A stretch of DNA of 64,000 nucleotides from Roseateles aquatilis (GTDB lineage Bacteria > Pseudomonadota > Gammaproteobacteria > Burkholderiales > Burkholderiaceae_C). Made by a program: the position numbers and the translations under genes. Below the pieces are notes generated by a model. That model worked only from the letters and a program-made list of their open reading frames with translations. It had not been told where the DNA came from and searched no databases. Positions 1 through 8,039 of the stretch are shown here, piece by piece. The DNA lies in contig NZ_NIOF01000004.1 in assembly GCF_002205645.1 (NCBI RefSeq), positions 248,001 through 312,000 of the forward strand, given 5' to 3'. The stretch's first letter is position 1; each line of letters begins with the position of its first letter.

Positions 1-158
1 ACGCCGAGGCGCTGGCGCAGGCCGCGCGCATCGTCGAGGCCGCGCGCGCGGCCGACGCGTCGGGCCGCGGCGCCTTCGTCGTCGACGGCCACATGATCGA
101 CCCGCCCTTCCTGCGCCGTGCGCAATCGCTGCTCGCCGCCGCGGCGCGCGTCGCCTGA
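1..158 (+). CDS. C-terminal fragment of a HpcH/HpaI (CitE-like) aldolase/lyase
   Basis: Only the last 51 codons are in the window; reading starts at base 3 and stops with TGA at 156-158. The piece has the typical CitE-family tail: a helix rich in Ala followed by VVDGHMIDPPFLRRA, the segment that in CitE/citramalyl-CoA lyase-type enzymes precedes the last helix. The family cleaves or forms C-C bonds of short acyl-CoA hydroxyacids. The next gene starts 24 bases downstream on the same strand, so they may be cotranscribed. A class III CoA-transferase lies at 12121-13314, and lyase plus CoA-transferase is a common pairing. The substrate cannot be told from this fragment. Confidence 0.6.
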   Translation, partial: AEALAQAARIVEAARAADASGRGAFVVDGHMIDPPFLRRAQSLLAAAARVA

Positions 159-182
159 TCCTTTCGCCTTCCCGGTCCCCGC

Positions 183-2528
183 ATGACTCTCCTTCTTGCC
201 GCTCTCCGACATCTCCTGATCCTGACGTGCTGCCTGGCGGGGCTGGCGCGAGCCGACAGCCTGGCCAGCGTGCGCGGCGGCGGCGCGCCGCCGCTGCCCG
301 GCGCCGCCCCGATCGACGCCCTGCTCACGATCGCCGGCCAGCCGGTGGCGATCGCCGGGGACCAGGCCTGGACGCTGGTGGACGGCAAGACCTGGAGCGC
401 CTCGCCGTGGACGGCCGACGCGCCGCTGCTGGCCACGGCCGGCGGCGGCGACGCGGCCTTCGCGCTGCGCGGCGGCGCCCGCGTCGACCAGTTGCGCCTG
501 CGGCAAGGCGGTCTCGTCGCCACGTCGCTGGCGCCGCTGCCGCTCGCGCTCAGGAACGCGCGGGTCGCGACGCTGGGCGCCAGCGTCTTCGTCGCGGGCC
601 GCGATGCCCAGGGCCAGGCGCGGCTGTACGAGATGAAGGCCCCCGATGCCACGATGCCGTGGCAGGAGCGCCCGGCCTGGACCGGCGTGGGCGAGCCGAG
701 CGCGCTGGTCGGTCAGACCGGCGCGCTGTTCCTCGCGCTGGACAACGGCCACTGGCTGCGCTGGTCCGCCGACAAGGGCTGGGCGGAGCGCGGCACGCTG
801 CCTGGCGCGCTCACCCCCGGCGCGCTGCGCGCGATCGGCCAGGCCCACCTGCTGATGCTGTCGACCGCCCCCGGCGCGGCGACGCAGCTGATGACCTTCC
901 ACACCATCACCGGCTCCTGGGCCACGCTGCCGGCGCCGACCATCGCCGGCGCGCGCCTGGGCACCAGTTGGGGAGACGGCCTGCTGTGGCTGCCGCCCGG
1001 CCAGGGCCAGGCCTTCGTCGGCGCCGAGGTCGAGGCCGGCAAGCAACTGCTCAAGTGGCTGGACTGGGTCGTCATCGTCGTCTACCTGGTGGCGATGCTG
1101 GGCATGGGCGCCTACTTCTACCTGCGCGAGAAGCGCAACTCGACCTCGGACTTCTTCGTCGGCGGCCGCAGCATCCCGTTCTGGGCGGCCGGCATCAGCC
1201 TGTACGCGGCCAACACCAGCTCGATCAGCTACATCGCGATCCCCGCCAAAGCCTTCGAGAGCAACTGGCAGTACATGACCAACAACCTGGTCGCCGTCGT
1301 CGGCCTGATGTTCGTGGCCGTGTGGATCGTGCCGCTGCTGCGCCGGCTCGACCTGATGTCGGTCTTCCACTACCTGGAGATCCGCTTCCACCCCGTCATC
1401 CGCATGCTGGCCAGCGCGCTGTGCATCGCGGTGCAGATCGGCAGCCGCATGAGCGTCGTGCTGTTCCTGCCGGCGCTGGCCATCGCCACGATCACCGGGC
1501 TGGACGTGGTCTGGAGCATCCTGATCATGGGCGGCTTCACCATCGTCTACACGGCGATGGGCGGCATGAAGGCGGTGGTCTGGACCGACTTCGTGCAGCT
1601 GTTCGTCAAGATGGGCGGCGCGATCTTCGCGATCGGCTTCATCGTCTATCAGCTGAACGGTGGTTTCGGCGAGTTCATGCAGGTCGCCGCCGCCGAGAGC
1701 AAGACCAAGCTGTTCGACTTCAGCTTCGACCTGACCAAGGCGACCGTCTGGGGCTTCATCTTCCTGGTGCTGTTCGACGTGGTGCTGACCTTCCCCAAGG
1801 ACCAGGTGCTGATGCAGCGCGTGCTGTCGACCAAGTCCGACAAGGAGGCGGGCCGCTCGATCTGGGCCTTCGCGGCGATCATGATCCCGGGCGGCTTCGT
1901 GTTCTACGGCATCGGCACCGCGCTGTTCGTCTACTACAAGGCCAACCCGGAGCGCATGAACCCGCTGCTGCCCATCGACGCGACCTTCCCGCTGTTCATC
2001 GCCGCGGAGCTGCCCATGGGCATCACCGGCCTGATCATCGCCGGCATCTTCGCGGCGGCGATGGCCACCCTGTCCAGCATCATGAACAGCGTGGCCACGC
2101 TGGCCTCGGTCGACTTCTACGAGAAGCTCGCCAGGAACCCGACGCCGAAGAACAGCGTGCGCTTCGCCGAGGTGATGACGGTGGTGGCCGGGCTGCTGGG
2201 CATCGCCACCGCGCTGCTGCTGTCGCGCTTCGACATCCACTCGCTGTTCGACGTGTCGATCGAGCTGGCCGGCCTGCTCGGCGGCGGCTTCGCGGGCGCG
2301 TACACGCTGGGCATGTTCACCCGCCGCGCCAACTCGGGCGGCGTGGCGATCGGGGTCGCGTCCAGCATCGTGCTGACCTCGATCGCCTGGTCGATGAAGC
2401 TGGTGCACCCCTACTTCTATCTGGCCATCTCCATCATGTTGTGCATCGTCATCGGCTACCTCGCCAGCCTGCTGTTCCCGGCGCCGACGCGCTCGCTGAA
2501 GGGCCTGACGATCTACAAGGACGTCTGA
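183..2528 (+). CDS. Kelch-type beta-propeller fused to sodium:solute symporter
   Basis: Predicted Na+-coupled solute importer of 781 residues. Residues 1-25 look like a signal peptide (ends SLARADS-like after a hydrophobic run). Residues about 30-285 have no membrane segments and carry repeated short beta-type stretches with Kelch flavour (for example VFVAGRD ... LYEM ... WQERPAW), so they probably form an extracytoplasmic propeller. From about residue 288 (LLKWLDWVVIVVYLVAML) the protein is a standard SSS-family transporter with STSDFFVGGRSIPFWAAG and many hydrophobic segments to the end. Fusions of mutarotase-like propellers to SSS transporters are known in sialic-acid-type systems; here the ligand is unknown. 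The transporter could deliver the sugar handled by the kinase and glycosidase genes downstream. Confidence 0.8.
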   Translation: MTLLLAALRHLLILTCCLAGLARADSLASVRGGGAPPLPGAAPIDALLTIAGQPVAIAGDQAWTLVDGKTWSASPWTADAPLLATAGGGDAAFALRGGARVDQLRLRQGGLVATSLAPLPLALRNARVATLGASVFVAGRDAQGQARLYEMKAPDATMPWQERPAWTGVGEPSALVGQTGALFLALDNGHWLRWSADKGWAERGTLPGALTPGALRAIGQAHLLMLSTAPGAATQLMTFHTITGSWATLPAPTIAGARLGTSWGDGLLWLPPGQGQAFVGAEVEAGKQLLKWLDWVVIVVYLVAMLGMGAYFYLREKRNSTSDFFVGGRSIPFWAAGISLYAANTSSISYIAIPAKAFESNWQYMTNNLVAVVGLMFVAVWIVPLLRRLDLMSVFHYLEIRFHPVIRMLASALCIAVQIGSRMSVVLFLPALAIATITGLDVVWSILIMGGFTIVYTAMGGMKAVVWTDFVQLFVKMGGAIFAIGFIVYQLNGGFGEFMQVAAAESKTKLFDFSFDLTKATVWGFIFLVLFDVVLTFPKDQVLMQRVLSTKSDKEAGRSIWAFAAIMIPGGFVFYGIGTALFVYYKANPERMNPLLPIDATFPLFIAAELPMGITGLIIAGIFAAAMATLSSIMNSVATLASVDFYEKLARNPTPKNSVRFAEVMTVVAGLLGIATALLLSRFDIHSLFDVSIELAGLLGGGFAGAYTLGMFTRRANSGGVAIGVASSIVLTSIAWSMKLVHPYFYLAISIMLCIVIGYLASLLFPAPTRSLKGLTIYKDV

Positions 2529-2580
2529 GTCTGTGCGAGCCGCACACGGCAGCGTCCGCCCAATCGTGTAGCCTGCCCGC

Positions 2581-3504
2581 GTGGACACCCAGTTCCTGAA
2601 CACCTTCGTGGCAGTCGTCGACCATGGCTCGATGGCGGCGGCCGCGCGCCTGCTCAACATCACGCCAGCCGCGGTGGCGCAGCAGATCCGCACGCTGGAG
2701 CGCGAGATCGGCGCGCCGCTGATCGCGCGCGTGGGCCGCACCGTCAACGTGACCGAGTCGGGCTCGCGCATCCTGCAGCGCGCGCGCGACCTGCTGCGCG
2801 ACGTGGCCGACCTCAGCGCCGTGGCCAACGACGACGCGACCGCCGGCGAGTTGCGCCTGGGCGCCGGCACCAACGCGCTGACCGGCATGCTGCCGGACAT
2901 CCTGGCGCGCATGGTCGAGCGCTTCCCCCGCATCAAGGTCTTCATCAAGCCCGGTTATTCCCCCGACCTGCACCGCAGCGTCGAGAACGGCGAGCTCGAT
3001 GCCGCCATCGTGCTGCAAGCGCCCTTCGCGCTGCCCAAGACCTGCGACTGGGAGCTGCTGCGCGAGGAGCCGCTGGTGGTGCTGGCGCCCGCGCGCATGG
3101 CCGGCCGCGACCCGCACGAGCTGCTGGCCACCGAGCCGCTGATCCGCTACGACCGCAGCCAGTGGGGCGGCCGGCAGGCCGATCAGTACCTGCGCCTGGT
3201 GGGCATCACGCCGCGCGAGCGCTTCGAGCTGAACGCCTTGAACGCGATCGCGGTGATGGTGGACCGCGGCCTGGGCGTGTCGCTGGTGCCCGACTGGGCG
3301 CGGCCCTGGCCCGAGGGCCTGCAGCTGGTGCGCATCCCGCTACCGCGTGAGTTCGAGCCGCGCCGCATCGGCATCGTCTGGTCGCGCTCGACGATACGGG
3401 TGCGGCTGGTAACGGCCTTCCTGCAGGAGAGCCGCGCGGCGATGGCGGCCCATGATGGCGACCCGTGCCCGGCCGTCGCGGACGACACGAAAGCTGTCGT
3501 GTGA
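2581..3504 (+). CDS. LysR-family transcriptional regulator
   Basis: A 307-residue DNA-binding regulator. The N-terminal winged helix-turn-helix (residues 1-60) is clear: FLNTFVAVVDHGSMAAAARL ... ITPAAVAQQIRTLEREIG. The rest is a substrate-binding-type effector domain (GELRLGAGTNALTGMLPDIL, then LVPDWARPW near the end), normal length for the family. The start is a GTG without a strong ribosome-binding site, chosen because it gives the canonical LysR N-terminus. It sits 52 bases after the symporter on the same strand, so it may be expressed with it instead of divergently, which is less usual for LysR genes. It probably controls this locus in response to a metabolite; no operator can be assigned with certainty. 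Confidence 0.9.
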   Translation: MDTQFLNTFVAVVDHGSMAAAARLLNITPAAVAQQIRTLEREIGAPLIARVGRTVNVTESGSRILQRARDLLRDVADLSAVANDDATAGELRLGAGTNALTGMLPDILARMVERFPRIKVFIKPGYSPDLHRSVENGELDAAIVLQAPFALPKTCDWELLREEPLVVLAPARMAGRDPHELLATEPLIRYDRSQWGGRQADQYLRLVGITPRERFELNALNAIAVMVDRGLGVSLVPDWARPWPEGLQLVRIPLPREFEPRRIGIVWSRSTIRVRLVTAFLQESRAAMAAHDGDPCPAVADDTKAVV

Positions 3505-3572
3505 ACGTAGCCGCCGCTACTTTGAGATCGGGCGGCGCACGCTGAGACTGGGTCTCCCAACGAGGAGACAAC

Positions 3573-4616
3573 ATGACAGAAAAACAATCGCCCCCACCCC
3601 TGATGACGCCGCCGCCGCGCCCGCGCGGGCCCGGTGAACTGAGCCGTCGAGGGCTGGTGCTGGGTGGCCTGGGCAGCCTGAGCTTGGCGGCCTGTGGCGG
3701 CAGCGACGGCCTGCCCGTCGTCGTGCCGCCGGTGGTGGTCGCGCCGCCGCCGCCCGCGACCCCGAGCGCCAGCTCGATCACCGAGATCAGCTTCGCCTCG
3801 GCGGTGCTCGGCGGCACGCGCTACTACAAGGTCTACCTGCCGGCCGGCTACGAGACCTCGGGCCTGCGTTACCCGGTCGTCTACATGCTGCACGGCCGCG
3901 GCGACAACCTGTCGGCCTGGGGCCGCAACAAGGCGATGTGGGACGAGCTGATCGCGGCCGGCACGGTGCCGGCCTTCATCGGCATCATGCCGGACGCGCC
4001 GTCCAGCGACCGCGGCGGCTACTACGTCGACTCGGCCTACACCAACCCCAAGCTGCCCGGTGCCAAGGTCGAGACCGGCATCGTCGGCGAGCTGCTGCCG
4101 CATGTCGACGCCACCTACCGCACCCTGCCCCAGCGCACGGCGCGCGCGTTGATGGGTTACTCGATGGGAGGCTATGGCGCGCTGCGTTATGCGCTCGTCT
4201 ATCCCGAGCTGTTCTGCGCCACCATCGTGATGAGCCCGGCCGTCTACACGCCGCTGCCGCCGGCCGGATCGAGCACGCGCGAGTTCGGCGCCTTCGGCAC
4301 CGGCAACACCCTGTTCGTCGACGAGATCTACCGCGCCAAGAACTATCCGGCGCTGCTGGACGGCTTCGCGGCCAAGGGCCTGCCGCTGCGCATGTTCATC
4401 GCCGCCGGCGACGACGAGTACAAGAACGAGGACCCGGCCGAGGCGCTCAACGACATCGACGTCGAGGCGCACCAGCTGTTCAACCGCGTCTCGCGCGTCA
4501 AGCAGATCACCGCCGAGCTGCGCATCCTCAACGGCGACCACGACTGGGGGGTCTGGCAGCCCGCCATGCGCGAGGGGCTCGCCGACATCTTCCGCAACAT
4601 GGCCAAGCCGGCCTGA
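3573..4616 (+). CDS. Lipoprotein esterase of the esterase D / feruloyl-acetyl esterase type
   Basis: An alpha/beta hydrolase of 347 residues. The N-terminus holds an SRRGLVLGGLGSLSLAACGG segment: twin arginine, hydrophobic core and lipobox (LAAC), so it is probably exported and lipid-anchored. A Pro/Ala-rich linker follows. The catalytic serine is Ser197 in GYSMGGYGAL, the oxyanion region is MLHGRGDNLSAWG, and the histidine is His323 in GDHDWGVW; an Asp in AAGDDEYKNED is a likely third member. A good ribosome-binding site (GAGGAG) precedes the ATG. Family members remove acetyl or feruloyl groups from polysaccharides, which fits the GH127 gene and TonB receptor nearby. The exact ester is unknown. 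Confidence 0.85.
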   Translation: MTEKQSPPPLMTPPPRPRGPGELSRRGLVLGGLGSLSLAACGGSDGLPVVVPPVVVAPPPPATPSASSITEISFASAVLGGTRYYKVYLPAGYETSGLRYPVVYMLHGRGDNLSAWGRNKAMWDELIAAGTVPAFIGIMPDAPSSDRGGYYVDSAYTNPKLPGAKVETGIVGELLPHVDATYRTLPQRTARALMGYSMGGYGALRYALVYPELFCATIVMSPAVYTPLPPAGSSTREFGAFGTGNTLFVDEIYRAKNYPALLDGFAAKGLPLRMFIAAGDDEYKNEDPAEALNDIDVEAHQLFNRVSRVKQITAELRILNGDHDWGVWQPAMREGLADIFRNMAKPA

Positions 4617-4842
4617 TCCAGGCCGGTCCACGCGGAGCCGCGCGACGCCCCCTCGGCACGCAAGAAACGCTATCGCCTGAACATAGCTCGGGATAGTTTT
4701 TCTTGGCTCCGCGATCGCTGAGACTGAGCCCGTCGTTGAGGGTCCGGGACTGCGTTGCGGCCGCCCTGACCGGCCGGCCGGGCCACGGGACCATGCGCGG
4801 TGCCTGCCGATTCCCCGCCACCAAAACAGAGCTAAAAAATAT

Positions 4843-6993
4843 ATGAGACAAGCCCCTCCCTCCCTGTCCCTGTTGCTGCTGGTCAGCGCCGTCTCGGCCG
4901 CCTACGCACAGCCCGTTCCCCCCGCCGCCGCCGCCAGCGCCCCCGAGGCCAACGAGCCCGCGCAGCTGGAACGCACCATCGTCACCGGCTCGCGGACCGC
5001 CAAGGCGATCGACAAGATCCCCGGCGCGATCACCGTCGTGGGCAAGGCCGAAGTGGCCCACACGCTGGCGCTGACCGAAGACGCCAGCGCCGTGTTGGCG
5101 CGCAGCGTGCCGGGGTACTCCGAGTCCTCGCAGGCGATGAGCAACACCGGCGAGACGCTGCGCGGCCGCATCGCGCTGCGCCTGTTCGACGGCGTGCCGC
5201 AGGGCTCGCCGCTGCGCGAGGGCGGCCGCAACGCGACCTTCACCGACATGGGCGTGGTCGGCCGCATCGAGGTCATCAACGGCCCGTCGGCGTCCGAGGG
5301 CGTCGGCGCGGCCGGCGGCATCATCAACTACATCTCCAAGGTGCCGACCAAGCAGGGCAACGAGTTCGAGCTGATCACCCGCTTCACGACGCAAGGCCAC
5401 GACGACAGCAGCGGCTTCAAGGTCGGCGTCAACTTCATGCGCAAGGACGAGAACTACGACCTGCTCGTGTCCGCCTCGCACATCGACCGCGGCATGACCT
5501 ACGACGCGCAGCCGCGTCGCATCGGCCTGAACACCAGCGGCTCGGTCGCCGACTCGAAGGCCAACAACCTGTTCATGAAGGCCGGCTTCGATTTCGGCAC
5601 CGACAAGAACCAGCGCATCCAGGTCTCGGCCAGCAAGTTCAAGATCGAAGGCAACAACGGCTATCGCCTGGTCGACGGCGACCGCGAGACCGGCTCGACC
5701 AACACCTCCGAGCGCGGCGCGGTCCCCGGCTCGCGCGCCGAGTTCAACGACTTCGAGCAGTTCACCGCGTCCTACCGCCACAACGACCTGTTCGGCGGCA
5801 CCTTCACCGCCGACGCCTACATGGCCAAGCAGGCGATGCGGTATCCGGCCGAAAACGGCGACGACCGCCAGGATCCGCTGATCGCGCCGCTGGGCACGTT
5901 GTGGGACCAGTCCGAGATCTACACGAAGAAAAAGGGCCTGCGCACCTCCTGGACGCGCCCCGACATCTTCGCGATCAACGGCCTGGAGTTCCGCGGCGGC
6001 GTCGACCTGGTGCGGGACGAGGCGCAGCAGCGCCTGGCGCTGACCAACCGCCTGTGGGTGCCGCCGATGCTCTACAAGAGCACCGCGCCCTACGCCCAGC
6101 TGTCCTACGACCTGGGCCCGGTGACGCTCAGCGGCGGCCTGCGCCACGAGAGCGGCGACCTCAGCGTCGACAGCTACACCACCACCTACTACCGCAAGCG
6201 CGTCGACGTGCAGGGCGGCACCTTGAGCTACTCCGCCAGCCTGCCCAACGTCGGCGCCGTGCTGCGCCTGCCCAGCGACTGGTCGGTGTTCGTCTCGATG
6301 GGCAAGGGCTTCAGCCTGCCCAACGTCGGCATCCCGCTGCGCAACATCAACTACCCCGGCCAATCGGTGGCGGGCATCCTCGACCTGCAGGCCATCATCG
6401 TCAAGAACAAGGAAGTCGGCGTGAACTGGCGCGGCCGCGACGCCAGCTTCGGCGCCTCGGTCTACGACTCCAAGTCCGACCTGGGCGTGTCGCTGGCCAT
6501 CGACCCCATCACCAACGACTTCATCATGAACCGCGCGCCGGTGCAGATCCGCGGCCTGGAAGTCTCCGGCGACACGAAGCTGACCCGCGACTGGAAGGTG
6601 TCCGCGCTGTACTCGCGCATCCTGGGCAAGACCACCTTCGTGTCGGGCGGCCCGCTGGACAAGCGCATGGGCGTGAACGACATCAACCCCGACAAGATCG
6701 GCGCCTCGGTGACCTGGAAGTTCGCGCCGGGCGGCGACGCCACGCTGGGCGCCACCCGGCTGCTGTCGCGCGACCTCAACGTCGGCAAGAGCGGCGAGGA
6801 GCACACCAAGGGCTACACGCTGTTCGACCTCAGCGCCAACTACGACCTCGGTCGCTACGGCAAGCTGACCGGCGGCATCGAGAACCTGACCAACAAGTTC
6901 TACATCCTCAGCTGGTCGCAGCTGGCGGGCTACCGGAACTACTGGTCGGGCCGCGGCCGGGTCTATTCGATCACCCACACGCTGACCTTCTAA
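4843..6993 (+). CDS. TonB-dependent outer membrane receptor
   Basis: A 716-residue beta-barrel receptor. It begins with a signal peptide (SLSLLLLVSAVSAAYA), then a Pro/Ala-rich stretch and a TonB-box-like segment (RTIVTGSRTAK), a plug domain (AITVVGKAEV ... GRIEVINGPSASEGVGAAGGIINYISK) and a long barrel ending in the C-terminal aromatic residue (ITHTLTF), as expected for Bam-dependent insertion. The plug RIEVINGPS motif is classic. The length is normal. It imports a ligand too large for porins across the outer membrane using TonB energy; iron-siderophore receptors share this shape, but the neighbours (esterase, GH127, kinase, symporter) suggest a glycoside. The 226-base leader before it has no further gene. 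Confidence 0.92.
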   Translation: MRQAPPSLSLLLLVSAVSAAYAQPVPPAAAASAPEANEPAQLERTIVTGSRTAKAIDKIPGAITVVGKAEVAHTLALTEDASAVLARSVPGYSESSQAMSNTGETLRGRIALRLFDGVPQGSPLREGGRNATFTDMGVVGRIEVINGPSASEGVGAAGGIINYISKVPTKQGNEFELITRFTTQGHDDSSGFKVGVNFMRKDENYDLLVSASHIDRGMTYDAQPRRIGLNTSGSVADSKANNLFMKAGFDFGTDKNQRIQVSASKFKIEGNNGYRLVDGDRETGSTNTSERGAVPGSRAEFNDFEQFTASYRHNDLFGGTFTADAYMAKQAMRYPAENGDDRQDPLIAPLGTLWDQSEIYTKKKGLRTSWTRPDIFAINGLEFRGGVDLVRDEAQQRLALTNRLWVPPMLYKSTAPYAQLSYDLGPVTLSGGLRHESGDLSVDSYTTTYYRKRVDVQGGTLSYSASLPNVGAVLRLPSDWSVFVSMGKGFSLPNVGIPLRNINYPGQSVAGILDLQAIIVKNKEVGVNWRGRDASFGASVYDSKSDLGVSLAIDPITNDFIMNRAPVQIRGLEVSGDTKLTRDWKVSALYSRILGKTTFVSGGPLDKRMGVNDINPDKIGASVTWKFAPGGDATLGATRLLSRDLNVGKSGEEHTKGYTLFDLSANYDLGRYGKLTGGIENLTNKFYILSWSQLAGYRNYWSGRGRVYSITHTLTF

Positions 6994-7047
6994 GTCCCGC
7001 AACCGGTCGGGGTCCGGCCGTCGCGCCGGGCCCCGCCATCCAACCCG

Positions 7048-8022
7048 ATGCTCCCCACCATGAACGCGCCCAGCGGCAACACCCTCCTCGTGGCAGGCTC
7101 TGCCAACCTCGATTTCGTCGTCCGAGCCAACCATGTGCCCGCGGCCGGCGAGACCGTGCTGGGCCGTGACTTCGCCACCTTCCCCGGCGGCAAGGGCGCG
7201 AACCAAGCGGTGGCCGCCGCGCGCGCCGGCGGCGTGCCGACGCAGATGCTGCTGGCGCTGGGCAGCGACGCCGCCGCCGCGCCGATCGAGGCCTCGCTGA
7301 GCGGTGCCGGCGTGCTGCAGCACATCGTGCGCGTGACCGACCAGGCCACCGGCAGCGCCTTCGTCTGCCTGTCCGACGCCGCGGAGAACGCCATCACCGT
7401 CGCCCCCGGCGCCAACGCCGAGCTGCTGCCCGACCACCTGCCGCCGCTGGCGGGCATCAGCCATCTGCTGCTGCAGCTGGAGACCCCGGTGCCCTCCGTC
7501 ACCGCCTACGCGCAGAGCGCCCGCGCCGCGGGCGTGACCGTGGTGCTGAACGCCGCGCCCGCGCAGGCCCTGCCGGCCGCGCTGCTGGACGCGGTGGACG
7601 TGCTGATCGTCAACGAGGGCGAGCTCGACGTGGTCGCCGGCCCGGCGGCCTCGCTGACCGAGGCGCTGGCCCGCCTGGCCGTGCCCGTCGTCGTGGTCAC
7701 GCTGGGCGCGCGCGGCTGCTGCGCGCGCAGCGGCGGCGCGTTCCACCTGCAGCCGGCCTTCCCGATCGACGCCGTCGACAGCACCGCCGCCGGCGACACC
7801 TTCTGCGGCGCCCTGGTCGCCGCGCTCAGCGGCGGCGACGACCTGCCCGCGGCGCTGCGCCGCGCCAGCGCCGCCGCCGCCCTCGCCTGCACCCGGCTGG
7901 GCGCGCAGACCAGCGTGCCCACGCGCGCCGAGGTCGATGCCTTCCTGCAGGCCCGCGCCGACATCGCGCGACACGACGACGCATTGGCCGCCTACTGCGG
8001 CCTGGCCCTGAGCCCCGCCTGA
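7048..8022 (+). CDS. rbsK: Ribokinase-like PfkB-family sugar kinase
   Basis: A 324-residue cytoplasmic kinase that would phosphorylate a pentose, most likely ribose, at C5. It has the N-terminal sugar-binding signature GSANLDFVVRANHVPAAGET and FPGGKGANQAVAAARAGG, the NxxE phosphate/Mg motif (NEGELDVVAG), and the ATP-site signature DSTAAGDTFCGALVAAL with the catalytic Asp. Two in-frame ATGs are possible, at 7048 and 7060. It ends 17 bases before the next gene. In this setting it could act on a pentose freed by the GH127 enzyme. The gene symbol is given on family resemblance; another furanose kinase specificity is possible. Confidence 0.85.
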   Translation: MLPTMNAPSGNTLLVAGSANLDFVVRANHVPAAGETVLGRDFATFPGGKGANQAVAAARAGGVPTQMLLALGSDAAAAPIEASLSGAGVLQHIVRVTDQATGSAFVCLSDAAENAITVAPGANAELLPDHLPPLAGISHLLLQLETPVPSVTAYAQSARAAGVTVVLNAAPAQALPAALLDAVDVLIVNEGELDVVAGPAASLTEALARLAVPVVVVTLGARGCCARSGGAFHLQPAFPIDAVDSTAAGDTFCGALVAALSGGDDLPAALRRASAAAALACTRLGAQTSVPTRAEVDAFLQARADIARHDDALAAYCGLALSPA

Positions 8023-8039
8023 TTCCCTACGATAGCCGC

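Noticed and set aside
4528-7974. A minus-strand frame of more than 1,100 codons opposite the TonB receptor and ribokinase genes
   Set aside because: It is Ala/Gly/Arg/Val/Gln-rich low-complexity text produced by the antisense of GC-rich codons; the plus-strand genes have clear family motifs.
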